Below are positions 10,589 to 20,725 of a stretch of DNA of 64,000 nt, piece by piece. The translations under genes were made by a program, and so were the position numbers. The stretch covers positions 62,001-126,000 of the forward strand of contig JAFGIP010000114.1 in the NCBI GenBank assembly GCA_016929525.1, read 5' to 3'. The notes under the pieces are model-generated. The model ran no database searches and was not told the origin of the DNA. It was given only the letters and a program-made list of their open reading frames with translations. Position 1 is the first letter of the stretch; every line of letters begins with the position of its first letter. The DNA comes from Bacteroidales bacterium (GTDB lineage Bacteria; Bacteroidota; Bacteroidia; Bacteroidales; UBA10428).

Positions 10589-11467
10589 TCAGGTATTCAG
10601 TTTATCAAAGATGGCAATAATTCTTTCCAGATCATCATCTGAATTAAATGGTATAACGATTTGTCCGCTGCCTTTATTGTTTCTTTTAAACTGGACATTT
10701 GCACTAAAGAACGACCGCAGGTGATCTTTCAGCTCTTCATAATCTTTAGGAGGATTAATACCGGTTAGGACTTTCTTTTCCTGTCCCAGTTTTCGAACAA
10801 GCTCTTCTACTTTCCTTACAGAAAGTTCCTGATCAATAATTTTATTGTAAACTTTGAGCTGGTCTTTCGGATCCTCAATATTAACCAGTGTGCGCGCATG
10901 TCCCATTGATACTTCACGATTTTTTATTCCCAACTGAATTTCAGCGGGTAGTTTAAGCAGACGCAGGTAGTTGGCAACGGTTGCCCTTTTCTTTCCAACT
11001 CTTTTACTAAGTACTTCCTGTGTAAGATTACATTCGTCAATTAGTCGCTGATAGCTAATGGCAATTTCAATTGCATCGAGATCTTCACGCTGGATATTTT
11101 CAACGAGTGCCATCTCTAGTAAATTCTGATCATTTGCTAACCTCAGGTATGCTGGTATTTTTTCAAGTCCGGCAATTTTTGAAGCGCGTAAACGTCTTTC
11201 ACCGGAAATAAGCTGATACCTGCCATTTTCAGATTTACGCAGCGTAATAGGTTGAATAATCCCGATTTCCTTTATTGAGGATGCTAACTCATCTAAAGTT
11301 TCTTCATCGAATATCGTTCGCGGCTGATATGGATTTGAATCGATACTGTCAATTGCGATTTCCGCAACACCAGCAGGTCTTTTCAAGTCGGGTTGTACTA
11401 CCTGACTATCCTGTTCACTATCTATAAGTGCTCCCAGTCCTCTTCCTAATGCGTTTTTCTTAGCCAT
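10589..11467 (-). CDS. parB: Chromosome-partitioning protein ParB
   Basis: NPYQPRTIFDEETLDELASSIKEIGIIQPITLR, GERRLRASKIAGL, ENIQREDLDAIE; HTH region. Confidence 0.96.
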   Translation of the reverse strand: MAKKNALGRGLGALIDSEQDSQVVQPDLKRPAGVAEIAIDSIDSNPYQPRTIFDEETLDELASSIKEIGIIQPITLRKSENGRYQLISGERRLRASKIAGLEKIPAYLRLANDQNLLEMALVENIQREDLDAIEIAISYQRLIDECNLTQEVLSKRVGKKRATVANYLRLLKLPAEIQLGIKNREVSMGHARTLVNIEDPKDQLKVYNKIIDQELSVRKVEELVRKLGQEKKVLTGINPPKDYEELKDHLRSFFSANVQFKRNNKGSGQIVIPFNSDDDLERIIAIFDKLNT

Positions 11468-11496
11468 TTTAAATTGTCTCCTTTTAACCTTCTTAA

Positions 11497-12276
11497 TTAA
11501 TCGGAATCTCGATCTTCGTTATTTGTAATAAGCTCACGGGCAAGATTTAAATAATTTACCGATCCTTTTGATTCAGCATCATATAACACTACCGGTTTGC
11601 CGAAGCTTGGTGCTTCACTGAGTTTAATATTACGCTGTATAATAGTATCAAATACCATTTGCTGGAAATGTTTTCTTACTTCGTCGACAACCTGGTTTGA
11701 AAGACGTAACCTTGCATCGTACATTGTAAGGACAAATCCTTCAATTTCCAGATCAGTGTTCAAACGTCCCTGAATGATCTTGATCGTATTTAAAAGCTTA
11801 CCCAGTCCTTCCAGAGCAAAATATTCACACTGTACCGGAATTATCACCGAATCGGCAGCTGTAAGTGCATTTACTGTTATCAGACCCAGTGATGGTGAGC
11901 AATCAATCAAAAGGTAGTTATACTGATCTTTTACAGGTTCAATTACTTTTTTTAACATATGCTCTCTTTGCTCCATATTAAGCATTTCGATTTCTGCACC
12001 AACCAAATCGATATGGGATGGTATTATATCAAGACCGTTAATTTCACTATTAATGATGACGTCACTTGCAGCCTGGCCGTCAATCAAACATTCATAAATA
12101 CTGTTCTCAACATTCTTTACATCTAATCCGATTCCGGAGGTTGCATTGGCCTGTGGATCGGCATCAATTATAAGCACTTTCTTTTCGAGAACAGCCAGGC
12201 TGGCGGCCAGATTTATTGCTGTTGTTGTTTTTCCTACGCCTCCTTTTTGGTTTGCAAGAGCTATGATTTTTCCCAT
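11497..12276 (-). CDS. parA: Chromosome-partitioning ATPase ParA/Soj
   Basis: [21 protein letters not shown] deviant Walker [18 protein letters not shown]. Confidence 0.96.
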   Translation of the reverse strand: MGKIIALANQKGGVGKTTTAINLAASLAVLEKKVLIIDADPQANATSGIGLDVKNVENSIYECLIDGQAASDVIINSEINGLDIIPSHIDLVGAEIEMLNMEQREHMLKKVIEPVKDQYNYLLIDCSPSLGLITVNALTAADSVIIPVQCEYFALEGLGKLLNTIKIIQGRLNTDLEIEGFVLTMYDARLRLSNQVVDEVRKHFQQMVFDTIIQRNIKLSEAPSFGKPVVLYDAESKGSVNYLNLARELITNNEDRDSD

Positions 12277-12493
12277 TCGTTGAAATTTGTTTCAGGTATT
12301 AAACAGGGTACAAGTATATAATATTTTTTTCGATTTAAGTTCCAAAAATAGTACTTAATAAATCGATCAGATTTTCAGAGAAATCACTTTTGTAAACAAG
12401 TTATTTTCACGTTATGAACACGTTATTAACATTTATTTTAAATGTCCAGTTATCCAGCTTTTTACAGGAGTAATATTTTAAATAAACCGGAAT

Positions 12494-13606
12494 TTATTCT
12501 ATGATTTTTATTTCATAAATAACAGGCCAAAGTTTACCTGTAATAAAATAGGACTGTTTTTCATTATTATATGCAATTCCATTAAGGACATGATCAATAT
12601 CGGGAGGGATACTTTCCGGAAATATTTCTATAAGATCGAGTTTAGAGATTACTTTTCCAGTTTCAGCATCTATTTTTATTATATAAGTTTCGCCATAAAC
12701 ATTGGCCCATATGCATCCATTAACATATTCCAGCTCATTGAGGTTAGTTTGCGATGCTTTATTATCACAAACATCAAGTTGGCTCACCAAGGTAAAGTAG
12801 TCAGGATCGAAAAAATATAATAATGATGAACCATCACTCATAATTAAAGATTTGCCATCGGTAGTTAGTCCCCAACCCTGCGAAGTTTGTAAATCGAATT
12901 CTCTTATCAGCTCAAATGATTCTGCATTATAAACAAATCCAACCTGCGAACGATAGGTTATCTGATAGATATGATCATTATAATATGTTATTCCTTCACC
13001 AAAGTATTTCCTGTCCAGTTTTCTCTGCAGGATTGTTTTACCGGTAACAGGGTCAATTTTATTGAGAGCCGATTCATTATTTCTTCCCGTACCTTCATAA
13101 AGAAATCCATTATGGAACATCAACCCCTGGGTAAAAGATTTTTCGTTATGCGGAATCTTTTTTAGCACTCTGTAATCGAGCTTTTTTGGTATTATGTCCG
13201 AAAGTATGGTTATTCGGGAAGATATTGATTGTTCTAATGAATCGTTATAAAAAAGTTTAATTCTGATATTCTGCCTTCCAACTTTTTTTGAAACAGAACT
13301 TATCTTAAAATCAAGAGCATTATTATTTATGGATGATCTTTTTTCACCATTAATATATAATTGTGTCGAATCTGGTTTTAACAGGCTGTTTTCTTTGTTT
13401 AAAAGAAATTGTATGGTATCATTCTGAGTGAATACCTGATCGAGTACTGGAGATACAATCGTAAAATCTTTTTGAACTGAAGCAAATGAAGAATTCGATT
13501 TGGGCACTTTTTGTGGTACTGAATTACAGGTAGTTAAAATTACTGCTATTGCAATTAATGATGGTAAAATAATAAAGACATCACGTACCCTGGTGTAATT
13601 ATTCAT
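12494..13606 (-). CDS. Glutaminyl-peptide cyclotransferase (plant/bacterial-type beta-propeller)
   Basis: PHNEKSFTQGLMFHNGFLYEGTGRNNESALNKIDP...GWGLTTDGKSLIMSDGSSLLYFFDP; N-terminal lipoprotein-like signal. Confidence 0.88.
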   Translation of the reverse strand: MNNYTRVRDVFIILPSLIAIAVILTTCNSVPQKVPKSNSSFASVQKDFTIVSPVLDQVFTQNDTIQFLLNKENSLLKPDSTQLYINGEKRSSINNNALDFKISSVSKKVGRQNIRIKLFYNDSLEQSISSRITILSDIIPKKLDYRVLKKIPHNEKSFTQGLMFHNGFLYEGTGRNNESALNKIDPVTGKTILQRKLDRKYFGEGITYYNDHIYQITYRSQVGFVYNAESFELIREFDLQTSQGWGLTTDGKSLIMSDGSSLLYFFDPDYFTLVSQLDVCDNKASQTNLNELEYVNGCIWANVYGETYIIKIDAETGKVISKLDLIEIFPESIPPDIDHVLNGIAYNNEKQSYFITGKLWPVIYEIKIIE

Positions 13607-14034
13607 TACCTGAAAAGCTTTTTGAGCCGGCTTCCCACTGAAAGATTATCCTTTGCAGAGATGCTGCTTAGTTCGTTATATTCTGAGTCAATTGAATCAG
13701 TATTTATTATTTGCCATATTTCGCTCCATCCGGGAAAGCCACCAACGTTCCTGTCGTCGATGAACATATCTACATCAATTTTTCTGCTTGATGTTTCCGG
13801 ATCGAATTCTTCTTCCGGGTAACTTTTATTAATTGCGTAAAACTCGATCCCTTTCTTTTTGCAGTATTCAATAGATTCATCCAGTTCTTTACCATGCCTG
13901 AATGTCCACAATATTAACTGATGCCCCAGTTTTTGCAATTGTTTCAGCGTTTCAAATGCAAAAAGTTTTTCCTCTCCTATTTGCGGATAGCGGTGTTCGA
14001 CGATGGTACCATCAAAATCAACAGCAATCTTCAT
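13606..14034 (-). CDS. HAD-family hydrolase (BT0820-like)
   Basis: IAVDFDGTIVEHRYP motif I, ILWTFRHGKEL, MFIDDRNVGGFPGW. Confidence 0.85.
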   Translation of the reverse strand: MKIAVDFDGTIVEHRYPQIGEEKLFAFETLKQLQKLGHQLILWTFRHGKELDESIEYCKKKGIEFYAINKSYPEEEFDPETSSRKIDVDMFIDDRNVGGFPGWSEIWQIINTDSIDSEYNELSSISAKDNLSVGSRLKKLFR

Positions 14035-14277
14035 ATATTATATACCTTAAAATAAATGCAAAAATAACAATTATTTATCAGTGAAGTTATGTTGTCGCAA
14101 GCTTTTTAAAGAATGCTGATTTAAACATGCAGATTAATGGAATTTAACTATTTTTTGTAACTTTAAATGGATTAATTTCACATCTAAAATTTCATATACA
14201 TGTAGGTTAAACTGAAATAAAAAGGCTATATTAAGGAATTACCCTAAGAATTATTATTAAACGAAAAAAAATATCAA

Positions 14278-15036
14278 GTGAAAAATATCAAATACATTTT
14301 TCCAAATGCTTTGACACTGATTAACCTTTTACTTGGATGTGTCGCCATTACTGTTGTTTTCAAAGCTCAGAATGAGTATAATGCTGCATGGCTTATAATT
14401 TTTGCCGCCATAGCTGATTTACTTGATGGTATGGTTGCAAGGTTATTAAATGCAAAATCCGCTTTTGGGGCCCAGCTGGATTCTTTGGCAGACATGGTTA
14501 GTTTTGGTGTTGCTCCTGCACTTATAATATTCAACTGGTTCAACCTGATATTGATTGAAATGTCGACAGGGAGTAATTTTGATTTGACCAGTGCAGGTTT
14601 TCCACAGAATATAGTATTGTTATGTTCTTTATTTTTTGCTGCAGCGGCAGGTTTACGTCTTGCCAAATTTAATACAACCCCACAGAGCGATCATACATTT
14701 AAAGGTTTAACTACTACTGCAGCAGGATTAATTATTGCATCATTATGGTTACTTATTAATACAGAGAATGAATTCGTGAGAAGTATTATATTAAATATTT
14801 ATTTTGCACTTTTCCTTTTAGCAGTTCTAATCATGCTGATGCTTTCGAATATTCCAATGCTGTCTTTAAAATTTCATGGGATATCACTTAAAAATAATTT
14901 CGACAGATATATTATTATTGTTATAAGTAGTTTATTGATACTGTTCTTCAGAGTGGAGGGTATTTTCTTTTCATTAGCATTTTATGTGCTATTTTCACTT
15001 TTAATAAACTTTCTCAGAAAGAGAGAAACAGCATAG
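14278..15036 (+). CDS. pssA: CDP-diacylglycerol--serine O-phosphatidyltransferase
   Basis: GTG start; DLLDGMVARLLNAKSAFGAQLDSLADMVSFGVAP CDP-alcohol phosphatidyltransferase signature. Confidence 0.92.
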   Translation: MKNIKYIFPNALTLINLLLGCVAITVVFKAQNEYNAAWLIIFAAIADLLDGMVARLLNAKSAFGAQLDSLADMVSFGVAPALIIFNWFNLILIEMSTGSNFDLTSAGFPQNIVLLCSLFFAAAAGLRLAKFNTTPQSDHTFKGLTTTAAGLIIASLWLLINTENEFVRSIILNIYFALFLLAVLIMLMLSNIPMLSLKFHGISLKNNFDRYIIIVISSLLILFFRVEGIFFSLAFYVLFSLLINFLRKRETA

Positions 15037-15062
15037 TTACCTGCTGATTAAAGACTAATTTG

Positions 15063-15104
15063 CCCGGCAGGAAAATTTATTATGAACAACTGGCGGGTTT
15101 TTTT
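15063..15104 (+). terminator. Rho-independent terminator after pssA
   Basis: CCCGGCAG ... CTGGCGGG stem (one mismatch) followed by TTTTTTT. Confidence 0.65.
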
Positions 15105-15167
15105 GTATTTAATAATTAATAATCATATAAAAACGGTTTGAGCAGTTTTTTAAATTTGAGAAACAAT

Positions 15168-15992
15168 ATGTTAGTTAATAATATACATATTTATAAAATA
15201 GTTATACTTGGTTTGTTAGTTCCATGGTATATCAACGCTCAGGTTACAAAAAATATAATTAATGCTGAACCTGAAATTGGAATTGTTGAGAAACCGGACA
15301 CCTACATTCCTGGTCGGATAAGTTTATTAACTGAGAATGGAGATACTGCATACTTTGAAAATTTGCTTGGAAAACCAACAGTATTATCACTGGTATATTA
15401 TCGTTGTCCGGGCATATGCACACCATTAATGGACGGACTTGCAGAAGTTGTAAAAAAATCGGATATGACAATTGGTGAAGACTACCAAATACTGACAGTA
15501 AGCTTTAATCCGAAAGAAGGAAGTGTCCTTGCTCAAAGGAAAAAACGTAATTACATTAATATTGTGGGGAAAGAGGAGACTAAAAACGGATGGTTTTTTT
15601 TTACTTCTGATAGCGCGAATATATCGAAACTAACAAAGAGTGTAGGATTTAAATATAAAAAAACCGGAAATGATTATTTACATACAGGAACATTAATATT
15701 TCTTGCTCCCGATGGTAAAATTACCCGTTATCTGAATGGTACAAGATTTCTGCCTTTCGAATTTAAAATGGCCGTTATTGAAGCTTCGAAAGGGACTTCA
15801 GGACCGACACTTAACAAAGTTTTGCAATATTGCTATGCATATGATCCCGAAGGACAGGGTTATGTTCTTAATATTACCAGGGTTGCAGGAGTAATTATTA
15901 CTTTTATACTTTTAAGCATATTTATCTCTCTGGTTATTCATTCTTTAATCAAGAAGATGAAGATTAATAAACTCGAACTGAAAAATGAGTAA
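15168..15992 (+). CDS. SCO1/SenC-type copper chaperone for cytochrome oxidase
   Basis: YYRCPGICTPLMDGL CxxxC copper motif, HTGTLIFLAPDGKITRYLNG, C-terminal TM. ORF also open from a TTG at 15138. Confidence 0.9.
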   Translation: MLVNNIHIYKIVILGLLVPWYINAQVTKNIINAEPEIGIVEKPDTYIPGRISLLTENGDTAYFENLLGKPTVLSLVYYRCPGICTPLMDGLAEVVKKSDMTIGEDYQILTVSFNPKEGSVLAQRKKRNYINIVGKEETKNGWFFFTSDSANISKLTKSVGFKYKKTGNDYLHTGTLIFLAPDGKITRYLNGTRFLPFEFKMAVIEASKGTSGPTLNKVLQYCYAYDPEGQGYVLNITRVAGVIITFILLSIFISLVIHSLIKKMKINKLELKNE

Positions 15993-17604
15993 CAGTCACA
16001 ATCAGGAATCAAGCTATTTGGACTATAAGGGCAGATTCAAAGGAATATTTGCCTGGATATTTTCAACCGACCATAAAAGAATAGCTCTTTTATACCTTTA
16101 TTCTATCGCAACCTTTTTTATCGTTGGTGCTCTTCTTGGATTAGCCATGAAGTTGGAACTTATTGCACCGGGAAAGACTATCATGGAAGCTAAAACATAT
16201 AATGGTGTTTTCACTTTACACGGAATTACAATGATCTTTTTGATTGTAATACCAGGACTGCCAGCTGTGTTTGGTAATTTCCTTCTTCCTATAATGATTG
16301 GAGCAAAAGACGTGTCATTTCCAAGACTTAATTTACTTTCATGGTGGGTTTATATATTTGGAGCAGCTGTGGCAATCAGTTCTCAGTTTCTGGGTAATGG
16401 CCCTCCTGATACAGGATGGACATTTTACGCACCCTACAGTTTTAGAACAACAACCAACATGCTCCCGGCAGTTTTGGGTGCATTTATTCTGGGATTTTCG
16501 TCAATTCTGACTGGTCTGAATTTTATAGTCACCATACACCGTATGCGGGCACCTGGAATGAGCTGGCTTAAAATGCCTTTATTTCCATGGGCACTCTATG
16601 GAACAGCATGGATACAGCTTTTGGCAACTCCAATTGTTGGCATTACCTTGTTAATGATAGTTGCAGAACGAACATTACATATTGGTTTTTTCGATCCTAC
16701 TCTGGGCGGCGACCCGGTACTGTACCAGCATTTATTCTGGATATACTCACATCCGGCAGTTTATATAATGATACTTCCGGCTATGGGAGTTATTTCAGAA
16801 ATATTGCCAACATTTGCCCGTAAACCAATATTCGGATATAAAGCTATTGTTGTTTCAACATTACTGATTGCATTCATTGGTTACTTTGTTTGGGGACATC
16901 ACATGTTCACTGCAGGGATGAGCGGTACGGCCCAGTTTGCTTTTTCATTCCTTACTTTCCTGGTTGCTATACCAAGTGCTATTAAAGTGTTTAACTGGAT
17001 TGCCACTTTATATAAAGGATCTATTCAGTTAAAAACGCCTTTTTACTGGGCGGTTTCTTTCTTATTTGTTTTCATGATTGGCGGTTTATCGGGTCTGGTG
17101 CTGGGATCGTTAGCAACAAATGTACATGTGCACGATACTGCATTTGTTGTTGCTCATTTCCATTTTATTGTATTTGGTGGCGTAGGTTATGCATTCTTTG
17201 CAGCTCTGCATTACTGGTTCCCTAAGATTTATGGGAAAATGTATGACGAAGGATGGGCTAATACAGGATGGGTAATATTTTTTATGGGATTTTTAATATT
17301 ATACCTGCCGATGTTTGTTCTTGGAATTATGGGAATGCCCCGCAGATATTTCGATTATGTTGATGAATTTTCCCGACTGAATATTGTCTCTTCACTTGGT
17401 GCTATATTGATGATATTCGGTCTGATTGTAATTATTCTCAACCTTGTCCGGTCAGCACGATATGGTAAAACGGCTATGGCAAATCCGTGGGGAGGGCCTA
17501 CACTTGAGTGGCAGATCTCGAGCCCTCCGGCATTGGAGAATTTTAACGAGATTCCTGTTGTGAGTAAAGATCCTTACGACTTTTCAAATGTAAAACTGGG
17601 TTAA
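15985..17604 (+). CDS. ctaD: Cytochrome c oxidase subunit I (A2-type heme-copper oxidase)
   Basis: TDHKRIALLYLY, HGITMIFLIVIP, YSHPAVYIMILPAMGVISEI, WGHHMFTAGM, HFHFIVFGG. ATGAGTAA overlap with the SCO1 gene. Confidence 0.96.
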   Translation: MSNSHNQESSYLDYKGRFKGIFAWIFSTDHKRIALLYLYSIATFFIVGALLGLAMKLELIAPGKTIMEAKTYNGVFTLHGITMIFLIVIPGLPAVFGNFLLPIMIGAKDVSFPRLNLLSWWVYIFGAAVAISSQFLGNGPPDTGWTFYAPYSFRTTTNMLPAVLGAFILGFSSILTGLNFIVTIHRMRAPGMSWLKMPLFPWALYGTAWIQLLATPIVGITLLMIVAERTLHIGFFDPTLGGDPVLYQHLFWIYSHPAVYIMILPAMGVISEILPTFARKPIFGYKAIVVSTLLIAFIGYFVWGHHMFTAGMSGTAQFAFSFLTFLVAIPSAIKVFNWIATLYKGSIQLKTPFYWAVSFLFVFMIGGLSGLVLGSLATNVHVHDTAFVVAHFHFIVFGGVGYAFFAALHYWFPKIYGKMYDEGWANTGWVIFFMGFLILYLPMFVLGIMGMPRRYFDYVDEFSRLNIVSSLGAILMIFGLIVIILNLVRSARYGKTAMANPWGGPTLEWQISSPPALENFNEIPVVSKDPYDFSNVKLG

Positions 17605-17615
17605 TAATATTATAT

Positions 17616-18221
17616 ATGTCAACAGTAGCTGTTCATCGCGACGACGTGGGTTCAAAAATAGGTATGTGGTTGTTTATATTTACGGAACTACTGTTATTTG
17701 GAGGATTATTCATAGTATATGCAGTTTACAGATATAAAAATCCGGTTGCGTTCCATTTGGCAGGAGAAGAACTTGATGTAACCGTTGGGACTTTAAATAC
17801 AGTAATACTTCTGATCAGCAGTGCAACAGTCGCTATGAGCATATCTGCCGTCCAATATGGCAATAAAAGGGCAACATTAAGTTATCTTTTAATAACAATC
17901 CTTCTTGCTTTATTTTTTATGATAAATAAATATTTTGAATGGAGTGGTAAATTCGGACATGGAATGTATCCCGGATCGGAAAAACTTACAGAACTAGGTC
18001 AGGGTGAGGTTTTGTTTTTTGGTTTGTATTTCGCAATGACAGGCTTGCATGCATTGCATATAATTATAGGTGTAACCATTCTGTTAATAATGCTTGTCAG
18101 GATAATGAATAATAAAATAAATAAGACATATTTTGTACAGCTGGAAAATTCCGGATTATACTGGCATCTGGTCGACATTATATGGATTTTCCTTTTCCCG
18201 TTGTTTTATCTTATATCGTAA
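17616..18221 (+). CDS. ctaE: Cytochrome c oxidase subunit III
   Basis: KIGMWLFIFTELLLFGGLF, GLHALHIIIG, YWHLVDIIWIFLFPLFYL. Confidence 0.94.
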   Translation: MSTVAVHRDDVGSKIGMWLFIFTELLLFGGLFIVYAVYRYKNPVAFHLAGEELDVTVGTLNTVILLISSATVAMSISAVQYGNKRATLSYLLITILLALFFMINKYFEWSGKFGHGMYPGSEKLTELGQGEVLFFGLYFAMTGLHALHIIIGVTILLIMLVRIMNNKINKTYFVQLENSGLYWHLVDIIWIFLFPLFYLIS

Positions 18222-18232
18222 CAATTCTAAAT

Positions 18233-18520
18233 ATGGATAACAAAGATAATACTCATATTGTAAAATACAGGACCTATTTATTTGTACTCATTACTTTAAT
18301 TGTATTTACTTTCATTTCAGTTGCTATTACAGGAATTCAGCTGGGAAAACTCGCAGTTGTGGGTGCTCTTGTGCTGGCTTCTTTTAAGTCATCACTGGTA
18401 CTTTGGTATTTCATGCATTTAAAATATGAAAACCAGTTTCTCCGATTGATGGTGGGGCTTGTATTGTTTGTTTTTATAGCAGTTCTGATAGTTACTTTTT
18501 TTGATTATAGTTTTCAATAG
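18233..18520 (+). CDS. Cytochrome c oxidase subunit IV (COX4_pro-like)
   Basis: About 95 aa with three TM helices; FKSSLVLWYFMHLKYENQFLRL. ATG at 18233 is a better start than 18182. Confidence 0.85.
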   Translation: MDNKDNTHIVKYRTYLFVLITLIVFTFISVAITGIQLGKLAVVGALVLASFKSSLVLWYFMHLKYENQFLRLMVGLVLFVFIAVLIVTFFDYSFQ

Positions 18521-18563
18521 GCTTGTTCCTTATGTCTGATTATAAAATATTATTAATAAGGGT

Positions 18564-19508
18564 ATGATTACATCCAATTTATCTAATCTTGCCAGGGGTG
18601 TCGATACAGCATTCATTGTTATTCTGAGTGTAATATTTTTCTTTCTCATAGGTCTTACCGTAGTGTTGATAATATTTATTCTCAGATATCGTGAAAGTAA
18701 AAACCCTGTTGCATCACAGATTCATGGTAACAATAAGCTGGAAATTATCTGGACAGTAATACCTCTCTTAATTGTAATGGCAATGTTTTATTTCGGATGG
18801 ACAGGATGGAAACCAATGGACTCAGCACCACCTGACGACGCTTTTGAGATCGAAACCACAGCGCGTATGTGGAAATGGTCTTTTAAATACCCCAATGGTA
18901 AAAGGCTTGATACTCTAGTGATTCCTGCAGGTAAACCTGTTTCATTAAACATGAATTCACTGGACGTAATTCATAGTATTTATATTCCTGCCTTTAGGCT
19001 GAAAAAAGATATTAATCCCGGGAGTGAAAGAAATGCATGGTTTATTGCAAATACTCCCGGTATATATGATCTGTTCTGTACAGAATATTGCGGACTTGAA
19101 CATTCATCAATGATTAGCTCGGTTAAAGTTTTGTCTGCTGATGAATTTGAAAGTTGGTATGCCGATTCAGTTTCAGAAACACATATTGCTGTTAAAACCG
19201 AAGTCAGTGCTTCTTCAAGAGGTAAGCAGATTGTACAGCAGCTGGGATGTAATGCATGTCATTCAGCCGATGGGACCAAAATAGTAGGGCCTTCTTATCT
19301 TGGTGTATTCGGTCATGAAGTTACCGTAATACGCGATGGTAAAACAGTAACTGTTACTGCCGATGAAGATTATATCAGACGTTCAATCCTCGATCCTAAC
19401 TTTGAGATTGTAGAAGGTTACAATAAAGGATTAATGCTTAGTTATGAAGATCTGCTTTCCGATGAAGAATTAGATTTAATTGTTGAATACATTAAGTCGT
19501 TGAATTAA
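18564..19508 (+). CDS. ctaC: Cytochrome c oxidase subunit II fused to a C-terminal cytochrome c domain (caa3-type)
   Basis: CuA motif CTEYCGLEHSSM; heme motif GCNACHSADG with downstream candidate Met ligand (KGLMLS). Confidence 0.95.
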   Translation: MITSNLSNLARGVDTAFIVILSVIFFFLIGLTVVLIIFILRYRESKNPVASQIHGNNKLEIIWTVIPLLIVMAMFYFGWTGWKPMDSAPPDDAFEIETTARMWKWSFKYPNGKRLDTLVIPAGKPVSLNMNSLDVIHSIYIPAFRLKKDINPGSERNAWFIANTPGIYDLFCTEYCGLEHSSMISSVKVLSADEFESWYADSVSETHIAVKTEVSASSRGKQIVQQLGCNACHSADGTKIVGPSYLGVFGHEVTVIRDGKTVTVTADEDYIRRSILDPNFEIVEGYNKGLMLSYEDLLSDEELDLIVEYIKSLN

Positions 19509-19588
19509 AAATAATGCTGTTAGGATTTAAGTTTGGATTTTTTAAAACAGAGGAGTTTAAAGGAATTACTGAATGGGATGACGGGTTA

Positions 19589-19615
19589 TTGAAATAATGA
19601 GATTGGTCATTTCAA
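19589..19615 (+). other. Hairpin downstream of the cox cluster (possible terminator, no clear U-tract)
   Basis: TTGAAAT...ATTTCAA inverted repeat with inner AATGA/TCATT. Confidence 0.25.
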
Positions 19616-19722
19616 TACTTCACATCATTTCACATTTCATGTTATCGTAGATCTCGCACTACAGAACAATTTCAAAAGGCTGATTTTTTTTTCAAGCACA
19701 TCTAATTTATTTTATCATAATG

Positions 19723-19752
19723 TTGCTTTTAATAAAAAAACCTCTACCTTTG
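19723..19752 (+). promoter_or_regulatory. Bacteroidota sigma-ABfr-type promoter for the rpsL superoperon
   Basis: -33 TTG (19723-19725), 19-nt spacer, -7 TACCTTTG (19745-19752), matching TTTG-N19-21-TAnnTTTG; 40 nt before the rpsL ATG. Confidence 0.75.
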
Positions 19753-19791
19753 CAAGCCGATTTTTAAGAAAATTGTATTAAACACGTTTGT

Positions 19792-20166
19792 ATGCCAACG
19801 ATACAGCAACTTGTAAGAAAAGGAAGAAATAAGCTGGAGGATAAAAGTAAAGCACCAGCACTTGATGCGTGTCCACAACGTCGTGGAATATGCGTACGCG
19901 TTTACACAACTACTCCTAAGAAGCCTAACTCTGCGATGCGCAAGGTAGCAAGAGTACGCCTGACAAATGGTAAGGAGGTGAATGCATATATCCCCGGTGA
20001 AGGCCATAATTTACAGGAACACTCGGTTGTTTTGATAAGAGGAGGTAGGGTAAAAGATCTTCCCGGTGTCAGGTACCATCTTATAAGAGGCGCGTTAGAT
20101 ACAGCTGGTGTAGACGGAAGAACACAACGCCGTTCAAAATACGGAACTAAAAGGCCAAAAAAATAA
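19792..20166 (+). CDS. rpsL: 30S ribosomal protein S12
   Basis: [12 protein letters not shown]...[21 protein letters not shown]. Confidence 0.98.
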   Translation: MPTIQQLVRKGRNKLEDKSKAPALDACPQRRGICVRVYTTTPKKPNSAMRKVARVRLTNGKEVNAYIPGEGHNLQEHSVVLIRGGRVKDLPGVRYHLIRGALDTAGVDGRTQRRSKYGTKRPKK

Positions 20167-20186
20167 TATTTAAGGCAGATTGAGTA

Positions 20187-20663
20187 ATGAGAAAGACAAA
20201 ACCTAAAAAGAGAATATTATTACCTGATCCAAAGTACAACGATACTTTAGTAACCAGGTTTGTAAACAATATGATGCTAAACGGTAAAAAAAGTGCCGCG
20301 TTCAGCATTTTTTACGATGCTCTTGAAATCGTTGATCAGAAAGGAAAAGATATTGAAGGTTCTGCCCTTGAAATATGGAAAAAGGCTTTAGAAAATATTA
20401 CACCCCAGGTTGAAGTTAAGAGCAGAAGGGTTGGAGGTGCAACATTCCAGGTACCAACTGAAATTCGTCCTGATAGAAAAATCTCTATCAGTATGAAAAA
20501 TATGATTCTATTTGCGCGCAAACGCGGGGGTAATTCTATGAGTGAGAAACTTGCTGCTGAAATAATTGCAGCTTATAACGAAGAAGGAGGAGCTTTTAAA
20601 AAGAAAGAAGATACTCACAGAATGGCTGAAGCAAACAAGGCGTTTGCACATTTCAGATTCTAG
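20187..20663 (+). CDS. rpsG: 30S ribosomal protein S7
   Basis: MRKTKPKKR...[17 protein letters not shown]...[16 protein letters not shown]. Confidence 0.98.
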   Translation: MRKTKPKKRILLPDPKYNDTLVTRFVNNMMLNGKKSAAFSIFYDALEIVDQKGKDIEGSALEIWKKALENITPQVEVKSRRVGGATFQVPTEIRPDRKISISMKNMILFARKRGGNSMSEKLAAEIIAAYNEEGGAFKKKEDTHRMAEANKAFAHFRF

Positions 20664-20725
20664 TGTGAATTATTTGACATTTGGGAAAATAAATATAGTT
20701 GCTAGCTGATAATTAGTGTTTTACA

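Noticed and set aside
12277-12493. Possible oriC/parS region upstream of parA
   Set aside because: AT-rich with near-repeats (CACGTTATGAACACGTT) and one imperfect DnaA-like TTATCCAG, but no TTATNCACA cluster and no canonical parS palindrome seen. A GC-skew and motif scan would decide.
19509-19791. Possible structured RNA or leader upstream of rpsL
   Set aside because: Only one weak hairpin (19589-19615) was seen, without covariation evidence; Infernal/Rfam or comparative folding needed.
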